Made by a program: the position numbers and the translations under genes. Positions 8,622 through 17,695 of a stretch of 64,000 nt of DNA are shown here, in pieces (position 1 is the first letter of the stretch; each line of letters begins with the position of its first letter). The stretch is taken from NCBI GenBank assembly GCA_017418975.1, contig JAFOMG010000006.1, positions 124,001-188,000 on the forward strand, read 5' to 3'. The DNA comes from Sphingomonas sp. Its GTDB lineage: Bacteria > Pseudomonadota > Alphaproteobacteria > Sphingomonadales > Sphingomonadaceae. The notes under the pieces were generated by a model. The model did not search any database. It saw nothing but the letters and a program-made list of their open reading frames with translations, and had not been told where the DNA came from.

Positions 8622-10640
8622 ATGGCCACCGCGATCTCTCCAGCCACCTCGCTTGCAGCCTTTGGAGAATTGGGCCGGCTGACGGCCGCGATCGGCGACG
8701 AATCGCCGCTGGGCCCCGCTGCCGGCTGGTCGAACGCGCTCCTCGCCTCGCTCCGCATGATGCTGCCGGCGCGCGCCGAGATCGTGATGTTCTGGGGCCC
8801 CGAATTCTGCGCGCTCTACAACGAGGCCTATGCGCCGACGATCGGCGACAAGCACCCGCGCGCGCTCGGCCAGTCGGCGCTGATCTGGTGGGGCGAGCTG
8901 TGGGACGATCTCGGCCCGCTGCTCCAGGGGGTGCGCGACACCGGCGAGACCTTCTGGGCCAAGGACCGCCCCTTCTATATCGAGCGCGACCAGGGCCGCG
9001 GCGAGACCACTTATTTCGACATCAGCTATTCGCCGGTGTTCGACGATGACGGAACGGTGGGCGGCGTGCTCTGCATCGTCAGCGAGACCACGGCCCGCGT
9101 GCTCGCCGAGCGCGAGGCGATCGCCGATCGCAACCGGCTATGGACGCTGGCGCGCGACCCGTTCCTGATCGCGGACAGCCATGGCGTGTGGCGCAACGTC
9201 AGCCCCGCCTGGACCGAGATCCTCGGCTGGAACACCGACGAGCTGGTCGGCCGCACCTCGGAATGGATGGAGCATCCCGACGACCGCAAGCGCACCCGCG
9301 CGGAACTGGCCGGGCTGCGGCAGGGCGCCGCCACCCTGCGCTTCGAGAACCGCTTCCGCGGCAAGGACGGCGACTATCACTGGTTCAGCTGGACCGCGGT
9401 GCCCGAGGGCGACCTGCTCTATTGCGTGGCGCGCGACATCACCGCCGAGCGCCAGGCGGCGGACGCGCTCGAGGCGGCGCAGGCGGCGCTGCGCCATTCC
9501 CAGAAGATGGAGACGGTGGGCCAGCTGACCGGCGGCGTCGCGCATGATTTCAACAATCTGCTCCAGATCGTCACGGGCAATCTCGATATCCTCCAGCGCA
9601 ACCTGCCGCCCGACCAGCCCAGGCTGGCGCGCGCGGCCGGCGCGGCGATGAACGGGGCACAGCGCGCCGCCGTGCTGACCCAGCGCCTGCTGGCATTCTC
9701 GCGCCGCCAGCCGCTCGCGCCCGAGCGGACCGATCCGAACCGGCTGATCGCCGGCATGTCGGACCTGCTCCACCGCAGCCTGGGGGAAACGGTGGAGGTG
9801 GAAATCGTGCAGGCGGCGCGCATCTGGCCGGTGGAAGTGGATGCGAACCAGCTCGAGAACGCGCTGCTCAACCTGGCCGTCAACGCGCGCGACGCGATGC
9901 CGCAGGGCGGCAAGCTGACGATCGAGACCGCAAATACCCATCTCGACAGCCATTATGCCGCGCAGGATGCGGAAGTGACGCCCGGGCAATATGTGCTGAT
10001 CTGCGTCTCCGACACCGGCACCGGCATGGACGAGGAAACGCTTGCCCATGCCTTCGAACCCTTCTTCACCACCAAGGAAGTGGGGCGCGGCACCGGCCTG
10101 GGCCTGTCGATGGTCTATGGCTTCATCAAGCAGTCGGGCGGGCATGTCCGCATCTATTCGGAGCGCGGGGACGGCACGACCGTGAAGATCTACCTGCCCC
10201 GCGTCCACGGCACCGCCCGCGACGCCGCCGCGGCCCATGCCCCGGCTCCCCCGGCGCCGCAGGGCAATGTCGACGAGACGATCCTGGTATGCGAGGACGA
10301 CGAGAATGTCCGCGCCTATACGGTCGAGGTGCTGCGCGAGCTTGGCTACCGCGTGATCGAGGCGGGCGACGGCCCCGCCGCGCTCGCCGCGCTCGATGCC
10401 GAGCGGGAAGCGATCGACCTGCTGTTCACCGATGTCGTGCTGCCCGGCGGCATGACCGGCGCGGTGCTCGCCGCCGAGGCGCATGCGAAGCGGCCGGATC
10501 TCCGGATCCTCTTCACCACCGGCTATGCCCGCAACGCGATCGTCCATCACGGACGGCTCGATCCCGGCGTGCAGCTGCTGCCCAAGCCCTTCACCTATAC
10601 CGATCTGGCGGCCAAGGTACGCGACATGCTCGACCAGTGA
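8622..10640 (+). CDS. PAS-containing hybrid sensor histidine kinase/response regulator
   Basis: A soluble 672-residue hybrid kinase. Order: an N-terminal PAS/GAF-like sensor region (about 10-150; SLRMMLPARAEIVMFWGPEF), a PAS domain (about 170-285; FLIADSHGVWRNVSPAWTEI), an HWE/HisKA-type dimerisation box with GGVAHDFNN (phospho-His near 308), an HATPase domain with NLAVNARDAMPQGG, DTGTGMDEE and GTGLGLSMVYGF, and a C-terminal receiver domain (about 550-672) with LVCEDDENVRAY, phospho-acceptor Asp in LLFTDVVLPGG and KPFTYTDLA. The ATG at 8622 follows a GGGGGA motif at the right spacing; a TTG 57 bp upstream is in frame but lacks one. No cognate regulator lies next to it. The input signal cannot be told from sequence. 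Confidence 0.9.
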   Translation: MATAISPATSLAAFGELGRLTAAIGDESPLGPAAGWSNALLASLRMMLPARAEIVMFWGPEFCALYNEAYAPTIGDKHPRALGQSALIWWGELWDDLGPLLQGVRDTGETFWAKDRPFYIERDQGRGETTYFDISYSPVFDDDGTVGGVLCIVSETTARVLAEREAIADRNRLWTLARDPFLIADSHGVWRNVSPAWTEILGWNTDELVGRTSEWMEHPDDRKRTRAELAGLRQGAATLRFENRFRGKDGDYHWFSWTAVPEGDLLYCVARDITAERQAADALEAAQAALRHSQKMETVGQLTGGVAHDFNNLLQIVTGNLDILQRNLPPDQPRLARAAGAAMNGAQRAAVLTQRLLAFSRRQPLAPERTDPNRLIAGMSDLLHRSLGETVEVEIVQAARIWPVEVDANQLENALLNLAVNARDAMPQGGKLTIETANTHLDSHYAAQDAEVTPGQYVLICVSDTGTGMDEETLAHAFEPFFTTKEVGRGTGLGLSMVYGFIKQSGGHVRIYSERGDGTTVKIYLPRVHGTARDAAAAHAPAPPAPQGNVDETILVCEDDENVRAYTVEVLRELGYRVIEAGDGPAALAALDAEREAIDLLFTDVVLPGGMTGAVLAAEAHAKRPDLRILFTTGYARNAIVHHGRLDPGVQLLPKPFTYTDLAAKVRDMLDQ

Positions 10641-10710
10641 CATCCCGCCTGGAAGAGCGGGGAGCAGCGCGTCGGTTGCCGTTCCCGCCCGATCCGCCTA
10701 GCACATCGGC

Positions 10711-12585
10711 ATGCGCATCCTCCCCGCTCTCGCCGCCGCGATCGTGATCGCCGCGCCCGCCGCCGCCCAGACCGGCAAGCCCGCCCCGATCCTGACCACG
10801 TCCGAAGCGAAGGACGCATGGACCCATGCCGTGCCCGAAGTGGCGCGAGTCACGCATGTCGACCTGAACCTCGACGTCGATTTCGCGAGCAGGACGCTGG
10901 CCGGCGTCGCAACGCTCGACGTGCTCGCCGCCGCCGGCGCGAAGGAGATCGTGCTGGACGTCGACGATCTCGACGTGATCGCGGTCACCTGCCCCAAGGG
11001 CAAGCCGCTCCCCTTCACGGTCGGCCCGCGCGACAAGGAGCTTGGCTCGGCGCTGACCGTGCAGCTCGAGGGCAACAAGCAGATCCTGATCCGCTACAAG
11101 ACGCGGCCGGGCGCATCGGCGCTCCAGTGGCTCGCGCCGGAGCTTACCGCCGGCAAGCGCAAGCCCTATCTGTTCAGCCAGGGCCAGCCGATCAACAACC
11201 GCAGCTGGATCCCCACCCAGGACAGCCCCGGCATCCGCCAGACCTGGTCGGCCAGGCTCACCGTGCCCGCCGGCTTCGTCGCGGTGATGAGCGGCGACCG
11301 GCTGGACGGCGAAAAGGGCCAGGCCGCGCCGGACGGCAAGCGCAGCTTCCGCTTCCGGATGGACAAGCCGGTGCCGCCCTATCTCGTCGCGATGGCGGTG
11401 GGCGACCTCGCCTTCAAGGCCACCGGCAAGCGCTCGGGCGTGTGGACCGAGCCTTCGATGCTCGATGCCGCGGCGCATGAGGTCGGCGATGTCGAGAAGA
11501 TGATCGACGCGGCGCAGGCGCTCTACGGCCCCTATCGCTGGGGCCGCTACGACATGCTCGTGCTGCCGCCCAGCTTCCCCTATGGCGGCATGGAGAACCC
11601 CACTCTCACCTTCCTGACGCCGACGATCATCACCGGCGACCGCTCGAACACCGATGTCGTCGCGCACGAGCTGGCGCACAGCTGGTCGGGCAACCTCGTC
11701 ACCAACGCGACCTGGTCGGACAGCTGGCTCAACGAGGGCTTCACCACCTATTTCGAGAACCGGATCATGGAGGCGGTCTATGGCAAGGAGCGCGCCGCCA
11801 TGTATGCCGATCTCGACTGGGACGGCCTGCAGCGCGACATCAAGGATGCCGGCGGCAGCGATGCGGCCACCACGCGCCTCCATGGCGATCCGGGGGCGAC
11901 TTTCGGCCAGCTCGATTATTTCAAGGGCTCCACCTTCCTGCGCACGATCGAGGCGGCGGTGGGCCGGGCGAAATGGGACGCCTATCTGCGCGCCTATTTC
12001 GATCGCCACGCCTTCCAGCCGCAGACCACCGCCGGCTTCCTGGCGGACCTGCGCGCCAATCTGATCAAGGGCGACAAGGCGCTCGAGGCGAAGCTGGAGC
12101 TCGATCGCTGGGCCTATCAGCCGGGGCTGCCCGGCAATGCCGTGCACGTGACGTCGGCGACGCTCGCCGCCGTGGACGCGAAGCTCGCCGCGTTCAACGC
12201 GGGTGGCCCGGCGGCCGCGGTGCAGCCCACCGGCTGGGCGACCCAGCAATGGCTGCGCTTCCTGAACGGCCTTCCCCGCCAGCAGGCGCCCGCCCGCCTT
12301 GCCGAGCTCGACGCGACGCTCGGCCTGTCCGCCTCGAACAATGCCTATGTCCGCTCGGCCTGGGCCGAGCTGGCGATCGCCAATCGCTACGAGCCCGCGC
12401 TGCCGGGGATCGAGGAATTCGTGAAGCGGGTGGGCCGCGGCCTGCTGATCTACCCGATCTACAAGGACCTGATGGCCCAGGGCGATTGGGGCAAGCCGAT
12501 CGCGCGGCGCTTCTATGAGAGCGCCAGGGCGGGCTATCACCCGAATGCGGCCGCCGGCGTGGCGAAGATCGTCGGGGCGGAGTGA
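10711..12585 (+). CDS. Secreted M1-family zinc aminopeptidase (leukotriene A4 hydrolase-like)
   Basis: The 624-residue product begins with a Sec signal peptide (MRILPALAAAIVIAAPAAAQ), so it acts in the periplasm or outside. It has the M1 exopeptidase motif as GGMEN, the zinc site HELAH (His319, Glu320, His323) and the third ligand Glu342 in NEGFTTYFE, exactly 18 residues later. The N-terminal beta-sandwich, thermolysin-like core and alpha-helical C-terminal domain (about 470-624) match LTA4-hydrolase-type M1 enzymes in size and order. It removes N-terminal residues from peptides; the physiological substrate is unknown. The gene stands alone between a hybrid kinase and a palindromic intergenic element. 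Confidence 0.94.
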   Translation: MRILPALAAAIVIAAPAAAQTGKPAPILTTSEAKDAWTHAVPEVARVTHVDLNLDVDFASRTLAGVATLDVLAAAGAKEIVLDVDDLDVIAVTCPKGKPLPFTVGPRDKELGSALTVQLEGNKQILIRYKTRPGASALQWLAPELTAGKRKPYLFSQGQPINNRSWIPTQDSPGIRQTWSARLTVPAGFVAVMSGDRLDGEKGQAAPDGKRSFRFRMDKPVPPYLVAMAVGDLAFKATGKRSGVWTEPSMLDAAAHEVGDVEKMIDAAQALYGPYRWGRYDMLVLPPSFPYGGMENPTLTFLTPTIITGDRSNTDVVAHELAHSWSGNLVTNATWSDSWLNEGFTTYFENRIMEAVYGKERAAMYADLDWDGLQRDIKDAGGSDAATTRLHGDPGATFGQLDYFKGSTFLRTIEAAVGRAKWDAYLRAYFDRHAFQPQTTAGFLADLRANLIKGDKALEAKLELDRWAYQPGLPGNAVHVTSATLAAVDAKLAAFNAGGPAAAVQPTGWATQQWLRFLNGLPRQQAPARLAELDATLGLSASNNAYVRSAWAELAIANRYEPALPGIEEFVKRVGRGLLIYPIYKDLMAQGDWGKPIARRFYESARAGYHPNAAAGVAKIVGAE

Positions 12586-12593
12586 CCATCATT

Positions 12594-12713
12594 CCCCTCC
12601 CTGGAAGGGAGGGGCCAGGGGTGGGTCGCGTCCGGGCGATACTGAAGCCAAAGATGTGACGGCACCGCATCGCGTGCATTCACCCACCCCCACCCCTCCC
12701 TGCCAGGGAGGGG
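12594..12713. repeat. Inverted pair of GC-rich palindromes (family A)
   Basis: Two 21-base hairpins, CCCCTCCCT-loop-AGGGAGGGG at 12594-12614 and 12693-12713, face each other, each flanked on the inner side by a purine or pyrimidine tract (GGGGTGGGT and its complement). The whole forms a long inverted repeat between convergent genes. A second copy of the same arrangement lies at 63301-63426, so this is a dispersed element, not a gene-specific terminator, though it may stop transcription. Confidence 0.85.
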
Positions 12714-12717
12714 AGTT

Positions 12718-13305
12718 TCAGTCGAAACCGAATACCTCCGTCACTCGCATCACGCCGCTGTCCGTCTCGGCGAACCGATATTCCGCCAGCGCCCGCAGCC
12801 GGTCCAGCGGCAGCGGCGCGCGGCGGGGATCGCCCACCAGCACCGCCACCCCGGCCGCCCGGCAGCGCGCAAGGAAGGGCTCCACCCGCGCCGCCGGCTC
12901 CGGATCGTAGAACAGGTCCCCGGCGAGGATCAGGTCCGTCTCCGGCACCGGACCATCGGTCAGGTCGGCGTGCACCGCCTCTACCACGACGCCGTTCGCC
13001 GCCGCGTTCAGCGCCACGGCCGCCAGCGCATAGGGATCGACGTCCACCGCCAGCACCCGGTCCGCGCCGGCCTTGGCCGCGGCGATCGCCACCAGGCCCG
13101 AGCCGCAGCCCAGGTCGAGCACCCGCCGCCCGGCCACGACTTCCGGCCGGTCGAGCACGAACCGCGCCAGCGCCAGGCCGCCCAGCCAGTAATAGGCCCA
13201 ATAGGGCGAGCCGAAATCCCCGTCCGCCGCCGCCAGCCGGCCGAGTCCGCTCGCCGGCACGGCCTTGTGCAGCACGATCTCGGCAATGCCCGGCACCGGC
13301 AGCAC
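12718..13305 (-). CDS. Class I SAM-dependent methyltransferase (protein-lysine/PrmA-like)
   Basis: A Rossmann-fold methyltransferase with motif [21 protein letters not shown], acidic motif [10 protein letters not shown] and motif [13 protein letters not shown]. The PEI/IAEI-LH start and the DLFYDP motif resemble the ETF-beta-lysine methyltransferase/METTL20 group. From the first standard start (GTG, 13305) it is 195 residues. The reading frame continues upstream with residues that look homologous ([17 protein letters not shown]), and an AGGAAGG lies five bases before a CTG at 13341, so the true start may be that CTG (207 residues). I kept the GTG as the conservative choice. It is the last gene of the minus-strand run from 17028. 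Confidence 0.82.
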   Translation of the reverse strand: MLPVPGIAEIVLHKAVPASGLGRLAAADGDFGSPYWAYYWLGGLALARFVLDRPEVVAGRRVLDLGCGSGLVAIAAAKAGADRVLAVDVDPYALAAVALNAAANGVVVEAVHADLTDGPVPETDLILAGDLFYDPEPAARVEPFLARCRAAGVAVLVGDPRRAPLPLDRLRALAEYRFAETDSGVMRVTEVFGFD

Positions 13306-13351
13306 GGGCAGCCGCGCCCGGATGAAGTCGCTCGGGTTCAGGCGGGCCTTC

Positions 13352-13486
13352 CTATTCGCCAGTGTCGGGCGCCAGGCAGCGCGCGGACTCGCACCGGCGC
13401 CAGTCGATATTGAACCAGCCGCGGGCCGGGCATGGCTTGCCGTCGGGATCGGCCGCGGCCGGTGCCGGGACCAGCGGCAACGCCAT
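13352..13486 (-). CDS. 44-residue small protein, unknown function
   Basis: ATG at 13486 overlaps the stop of the DUF423 gene (TGATG), and the frame runs 44 codons to TAG at 13354. The peptide begins [20 protein letters not shown] and contains three cysteines ([15 protein letters not shown]). It has no membrane span or recognisable domain. The tight coupling with the gene before and the strong ribosome-binding-like sequence after its stop argue that it is translated as part of the run. Could be a small metal-binding or secreted peptide, but this is speculation. Confidence 0.55.
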   Translation of the reverse strand: MALPLVPAPAAADPDGKPCPARGWFNIDWRRCESARCLAPDTGE

Positions 13487-13821
13487 CAGCGCGCCCTCCA
13501 TGCGCCGAGCGCCAGGCAGAGCCAGCCCGCGATCAGCGCCGCGCCGCCCAGCGGCGTCACCGCGCCCAGCCAGCGGGGGCCACCCAGCGCCATCAGGTAG
13601 AGCGTCCCCGCGAACAGCGCGCCGCCGCCGACGAACAGCCAGGCCGGGATGCGCGCGCCCATCCGGACGGCGACCAGCGCCGCCACCGCGTGGACCAGCT
13701 GATAATGCCCGCCGGTCCGGAGCCATTCGGCCGCCGCGCCGCTCGCGCCATGCGCGCCGAACGCCCCCGCCGCCACCGCCACCGCGCCCGAAAGCGCCGC
13801 CAGCACCGCCACGATCCTCAC
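13486..13821 (-). CDS. DUF423 family membrane protein (YgdD-like)
   Basis: A 111-residue protein with about four transmembrane helices (MRIVAVLAALSGAVAVAAGA; LVHAVAALVAV; LFVGGGALFAGTLYLMALG; LGGAALIAGWLCLALGA). The FGAHG motif after the first helix, GHYQLVHA, and TPLGGAALIAGW are typical of DUF423 (E. coli YgdD). The start is GTG at 13821, overlapping the dgkA stop as GTGA. Function of the family is unknown; it sits in the inner membrane. Confidence 0.9.
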   Translation of the reverse strand: MRIVAVLAALSGAVAVAAGAFGAHGASGAAAEWLRTGGHYQLVHAVAALVAVRMGARIPAWLFVGGGALFAGTLYLMALGGPRWLGAVTPLGGAALIAGWLCLALGAWRAR

Positions 13822-14195
13822 AGCCCGATCTCCTCCAGGAAATGCGGCCCGTTCGCCGCCACCATCGCCACCGCCACGACGAGCGCCGCGACGCTCATCA
13901 CGAGCACCGCGCCCGCCAGCATGTCCTTGGCGGCCTTGATCGACGGATGGATGCCGGGATGGAGCAGGTCGATCACCGCCTCCATCGCCGAATTGACCAG
14001 CTCCAATGCCAGCACGATCGCGCAGCAGATCGCGACCAGCCCCCACCAGATGGGCGCCGGCCGGAGCAAAAGCAGCGCGAGCAAGGCCGCCGCCGCGAGC
14101 CGTACCTGGCTGCGGAAGCTCGCCTCGCGCGTCCAGCCGGCGTGGATGCCGGCCAGCGCGAACCCCATCCGCGCGCGGAAGGGCCGCCCCTTCAT
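13818..14195 (-). CDS. dgkA: Diacylglycerol kinase
   Basis: A 125-residue inner-membrane kinase that recycles diacylglycerol to phosphatidic acid. It has an amphipathic N-terminus, three membrane helices, and the signature ELVNSAMEAVIDLL (catalytic Glu/Asn/Glu/Asp pattern ExxNxAxExxxD) followed by HPSIKAAKDMLAGAV. Length matches E. coli DgkA (122). The start overlaps the stop of the upstream antiporter by four bases (ATGA) and its stop overlaps the DUF423 start. Diacylglycerol in Gram-negatives comes mainly from membrane-derived oligosaccharide or LPS modification. Confidence 0.94.
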   Translation of the reverse strand: MKGRPFRARMGFALAGIHAGWTREASFRSQVRLAAAALLALLLLRPAPIWWGLVAICCAIVLALELVNSAMEAVIDLLHPGIHPSIKAAKDMLAGAVLVMSVAALVVAVAMVAANGPHFLEEIGL

Positions 14196-15976
14196 CCCGA
14201 GGACTCGAGATCGATCTCGATCGCCGCCGCCCTGCTCGCATGAGTGATCATGCCGTCGATCCCGGCCCGCAGGTCGCCGGTCTCGCGCTGCACGTCCAGC
14301 CGGGCGCTGTCGCGGCGGCGATATTCCGCCTCGGTCTTGTCGATCTCCATCTGGTCGACGCCCACCGCCTGCATCGCCTGGCGCGCCATCATCACCGCGC
14401 TCTCCAGCACTTCGCGCACCACGCCGCCCACCGGCGCGCCCTTCATCTTGATCACGCTGCGCCGGTCATAGGCGCGCACGAAGATCGTCGCCTTGGGAAA
14501 GGCGTGATGGACCGCCTCGAGGAACTCAGTATCGATCTTGTCGCCATCGTTGCAGAACAGCACCAGCTCGGCCTCGGCCGCACCGGCCTGGCGCAGCAGG
14601 TCGATGCGCAGCCCGTCGCCATAATAGACCTTCATGCCGAAATCGCTGGCGGTCTGGATCATCTCGACATCGGTGTCGATCAGCGTGACCGGGATGTCCT
14701 GCGCGAGCAGCATCTGCGCCACCGTCTGGCCGAAGCGGCCATAGCCGACCACCACGGCATTGGCGCCTTCGTGCTGCGGCGTGTCGACGCCCTGCGCGCT
14801 CGGCGCCGGCTCGGTCCGCAGCTTGCGGGTCGCCATCATCAGGAACGGCGTGGTGGCCATCGACAGGGTAACGATCGCGCCGAAGATGCTCGCCGCCTCC
14901 CCCTCGATCAGCATCGCCGACTGGGCCTGGGCGAACAGCACGAAGCCGAACTCGCCGCCCTGGCTGAGCAGGACGCCCAGTGCGAAGGCCTGGCGCCGCG
15001 GCACGCCGAACAACAGGCCCAGCCCCATGATCAGCGCGGCCTTGGCGGCGATCAGCGCCAGCGCCATGCCGACGACGAAGAAGGGCCGCTCGGCGATCGC
15101 GTGCAGGTTCAGCGTCATGCCCACGGCCAGGAAGAACAGCCCGAGCAGGATCGAGCGGAACGGCTCCACATCCGCCTCCAGCTCGTGACGATAGGGCGAA
15201 TCCGCCAGCATCACGCCCGCGATGAACGCGCCCAGCGCGGCGGAAAGCCCCAGCGCCTCCATGATCGCCGCGGCAGCGATCACGGTGAACAGCCCGGCGA
15301 AGATGAACATCTCGCGCTCGCCGAGATTGCCGATCAGCCGGAACAGCGGGCGCAGCAGGTAGCGGCCGGCCAGGATCAGGCCGATGATCGCCACCACCGT
15401 ATAGACGCCGAGCAGCCAGCCGGGGGTGCTGCTCTGGTCGTGCGGGTTGCGCGAGAGCGCGGCGACGATCGTGATCAGCGGGACGATCGACAGGTCCTGG
15501 AACAGCAGGATCGCGAAGGCGCGCTCGCCGAACGGCGTGCGCAGGCGCCCCGCCGATTGCAGCATCGGCAGCACCTGCGCCGTGGAGGAGAGCGCGAGCG
15601 GCAGGCCGAGCGCCAGCGCCGCGCCGATCGAGCTGCCCGTCGCCAGCCACACCATGCCCGCGATCACCAGGCCGCAGATCGTCACCTGGAGCAGGCCGAG
15701 CCCGAAAATGTCGCGCCGCATGCGCCACAGCCGCGCCGGGCTCAGTTCCAGGCCGACGAGGAAGAGCAGCAGCGCGATGCCGAGCTCGGCGATGCCCATC
15801 TTGCTCTCGGCATCGCCGACCAGCCCGAGCACCTGCGGTCCCACGATCGCGCCCGCGACGAGATAGCCGAGCGTGGCGCCCAGCCCGAACCGGCGGAACA
15901 CCAGCACGAAGACCAGCGCGAAGCCGAGCAGCGGCACATATTCGCCGAGCAGCGAAGCCTCGTTGGCGTGCTCCAT
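14192..15976 (-). CDS. KefB/KefC-type monovalent cation:proton antiporter with RCK domain
   Basis: The 594-residue CPA2-family protein has about 12 membrane helices (residues 1-385) and a cytoplasmic RCK_N NAD-binding domain (about 400-520) with VVVGYGRFGQTVAQ. Family marks include LGYLVAGAIVGP, LLFLVGLELSPARLW, LLFQDLSIVPL and SQGGEFGFVLF. KefB/C proteins release K+ during electrophile stress when glutathione adducts bind the RCK domain. The C-terminal 80 residues are charged and helical. Here no KefG/KefF ancillary oxidoreductase is adjacent. It heads the coupled dgkA/DUF423 run and is itself coupled to the NifU-like gene (TGATG at 15976). Confidence 0.9.
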   Translation of the reverse strand: MEHANEASLLGEYVPLLGFALVFVLVFRRFGLGATLGYLVAGAIVGPQVLGLVGDAESKMGIAELGIALLLFLVGLELSPARLWRMRRDIFGLGLLQVTICGLVIAGMVWLATGSSIGAALALGLPLALSSTAQVLPMLQSAGRLRTPFGERAFAILLFQDLSIVPLITIVAALSRNPHDQSSTPGWLLGVYTVVAIIGLILAGRYLLRPLFRLIGNLGEREMFIFAGLFTVIAAAAIMEALGLSAALGAFIAGVMLADSPYRHELEADVEPFRSILLGLFFLAVGMTLNLHAIAERPFFVVGMALALIAAKAALIMGLGLLFGVPRRQAFALGVLLSQGGEFGFVLFAQAQSAMLIEGEAASIFGAIVTLSMATTPFLMMATRKLRTEPAPSAQGVDTPQHEGANAVVVGYGRFGQTVAQMLLAQDIPVTLIDTDVEMIQTASDFGMKVYYGDGLRIDLLRQAGAAEAELVLFCNDGDKIDTEFLEAVHHAFPKATIFVRAYDRRSVIKMKGAPVGGVVREVLESAVMMARQAMQAVGVDQMEIDKTEAEYRRRDSARLDVQRETGDLRAGIDGMITHASRAAAIEIDLESSG

Positions 15977-16413
15977 CAGCCGCGCCCTCCGGAAACGGCG
16001 GCTCGGGCGGCTTCCGCCACCGCCTCGAAGGCGAGCCGGATCGCCGGATGGCGGCCGCGATGTTCGAGCGCGGGCGTGAACAGGTCGAGCCCGGGCCAGT
16101 CGGGCGGGGTGGCGCGCGTGCCGGCAAGCCAGGCGGCGAGACCGTCGCGCGCCGCCTCGAGCTCCTCCGGCGAGCGGCCGACGGCATGCGCCTCCATCAG
16201 CGCCGCCGATGCCTGGCCGAGCGCGCAGGCGCGCACCACCATGCCGATCGCGGCGACGCGTCCCGCATCATCCAGGTTCACATCGACGGTGACGCGGCTC
16301 CCGCAGACCGGGGAGCGTTTCTCGCAAGACGCCATCGCGCCTTCCAGCCGGGACTCGAACGGCACGGAAGCCGCCAGGCGCAGGATTTCGGTGTTGTAGA
16401 GCGGCGCGTTCAT
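15976..16413 (-). CDS. NifU/IscU-like iron-sulfur scaffold family protein
   Basis: A 145-residue protein with the NifU_N/SufU fold: LYNTEILRLAASV at the N-terminus, SPVCGSRV in place of the usual NPxCGD, and RACALGQASAAL in place of the CAxSxAS motif. The third cluster-ligand cysteine near the C-terminus appears absent (the region reads RGRHPAIRLAFEAV). Two canonical Cys remain, so it may not assemble clusters as IscU does. No cysteine desulfurase gene is nearby. The stop overlaps the start of the KefB-type antiporter by one base. I assign the family firmly and the function weakly. Confidence 0.8.
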   Translation of the reverse strand: MNAPLYNTEILRLAASVPFESRLEGAMASCEKRSPVCGSRVTVDVNLDDAGRVAAIGMVVRACALGQASAALMEAHAVGRSPEELEAARDGLAAWLAGTRATPPDWPGLDLFTPALEHRGRHPAIRLAFEAVAEAARAAVSGGRG

Positions 16414-16455
16414 CTGCTTCCGACTTAGGGGAGCGGCGCGCGAAGTGCGACCCCC

Positions 16456-17028
16456 CTAATCGGTGGAATTCGCCCTGGCCCTGTCGGCGGCGCTGCCATT
16501 GCCTGGCTCGTCCCCGAACACGGGCTCGCCCTTGCGGCGGCGATCGACGAAATCGGCGATGCTGGCGCTGGTGGCGTTGAGCAGCGGATAGGTGGTCGAC
16601 TTGGTGATCCATTGCGGGCGATTGGCCGGGCCGCCGCTCACCGTGTCGAACAGCAGCACGACCAGCAGGAAGCCGATGCTGACCAGGATCAGGCCCTTGA
16701 GCGCGCCGAAGCCGAGGCCGAGCACGCGGTCGACCGGCCCGAGAAAGCTCTCGCGGGTGCGCGCGCCGATCGCCCGGGCGAGCAGCCGCCCGCCGAAATA
16801 GGTGACGCCGGTCAGGATCACGAAGGCCAGCACCGCCCCGCCCTGCTCGGTGCCGACCAATCCGGCCAGCGCGGCGGCGAGCGGGGTGTGGAACAGCTTG
16901 AGCGCGAGCACGATCAGCAGCCAGGCGACCAGCGCCAGCACCTCGGTTACGAAGCCGCGCAGGAAGCCCAGCACGGCGGCGCCGCCGATCGCGAGCAGCA
17001 CGATGATGTCGAGCCCGGTCAAAGTCAT
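16456..17028 (-). CDS. cvpA: CvpA family membrane protein
   Basis: A 190-residue inner-membrane protein with four hydrophobic helices: GLDIIVLLAIGGAAVLGFLR, VLALVAWLLIVLALKLF, GAVLAFVILTGVTYFG and LGFGALKGLILVSIGFLLVV. GFLRGFVTEVLALVAW and GLGFGALKGLILV are family signatures. The C-terminal 40 residues are charged and probably cytoplasmic. CvpA is needed for colicin V production and envelope stress tolerance in enteric bacteria; its biochemical role is not known. It is separated from the NifU-like gene by 42 bp, on the same strand. Confidence 0.9.
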   Translation of the reverse strand: MTLTGLDIIVLLAIGGAAVLGFLRGFVTEVLALVAWLLIVLALKLFHTPLAAALAGLVGTEQGGAVLAFVILTGVTYFGGRLLARAIGARTRESFLGPVDRVLGLGFGALKGLILVSIGFLLVVLLFDTVSGGPANRPQWITKSTTYPLLNATSASIADFVDRRRKGEPVFGDEPGNGSAADRARANSTD

Positions 17029-17090
17029 TGGAACACGTCCCTCCCGGGGACGGCCTATAGCGGAGGATGGATGGGAAACGGGAGAGGAAA

Positions 17091-17654
17091 TCAGCCCTGC
17101 CGCGTGATCCGCAGCGCCCAGCGGTCATAGCCGAGTTCCTCGACTCGCTTCATGATCGCCTGCGCCAGCGCCGAGGAGGGGACGGCATCGCGGCACAGCA
17201 CCCACAGATAGCGCCCGCTCGGCTCGCCGACGATCGACCAGGCATAGTCCTCGTCATGGTCGAGGATCCAATAGTCGCCGGTGTAGAGCGGGCCGAAGAA
17301 CGCGACCTTGAGCTTGGCGTTGGTCGCCTCGTCGGCGACGACGGCCTTGCCCTCCGAGACGCTGCGATCGCCCTCCGGCCAATCGAGCGTGCCGCTGTTG
17401 GTCACGCTGATCTTGCCGTCCTCGAGCAGCGCATATTCGGCGGTCACCGCGTCCAGGCCCTTCTCGAAGCGGTTCTCGTGCCGCGCCAGCTCGTACCATT
17501 TGCCGAGATAGCGGGCGAGATCGACCGGCCTTGCCGGCTCGGGCACTTTCTTGTTGATCACCGGCGGGCGGGTGGCGCGCGAATAGAGGAAGAGGCCGCC
17601 GATCGCGGCGACCGCGACGCCCGAGGCGATGGAAATGGCAGTGCTTCGCTTCAT
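17091..17654 (-). CDS. blc: Bacterial lipocalin (Blc-like)
   Basis: A 187-residue protein with an N-terminal hydrophobic segment (STAISIASGVAVAAIGGLFL) that anchors or exports it, then a lipocalin barrel. The GxW motif is GKWYELARHENRFEKGL, and FFGPLYTGDYWILDHDEDY and LWVLCRDAVPS are typical of Blc/apolipoprotein D relatives. E. coli Blc binds lysophospholipids at the outer membrane, but no lipobox Cys is visible here, so this copy looks like an inner-membrane-anchored or cleaved periplasmic form. ATG at 17654 chosen because it opens the signal sequence. Confidence 0.88.
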   Translation of the reverse strand: MKRSTAISIASGVAVAAIGGLFLYSRATRPPVINKKVPEPARPVDLARYLGKWYELARHENRFEKGLDAVTAEYALLEDGKISVTNSGTLDWPEGDRSVSEGKAVVADEATNAKLKVAFFGPLYTGDYWILDHDEDYAWSIVGEPSGRYLWVLCRDAVPSSALAQAIMKRVEELGYDRWALRITRQG

Positions 17655-17695
17655 TCCGGCAATGTGGGGGGTAAGCCACGGAAAGGATAGCCCTA

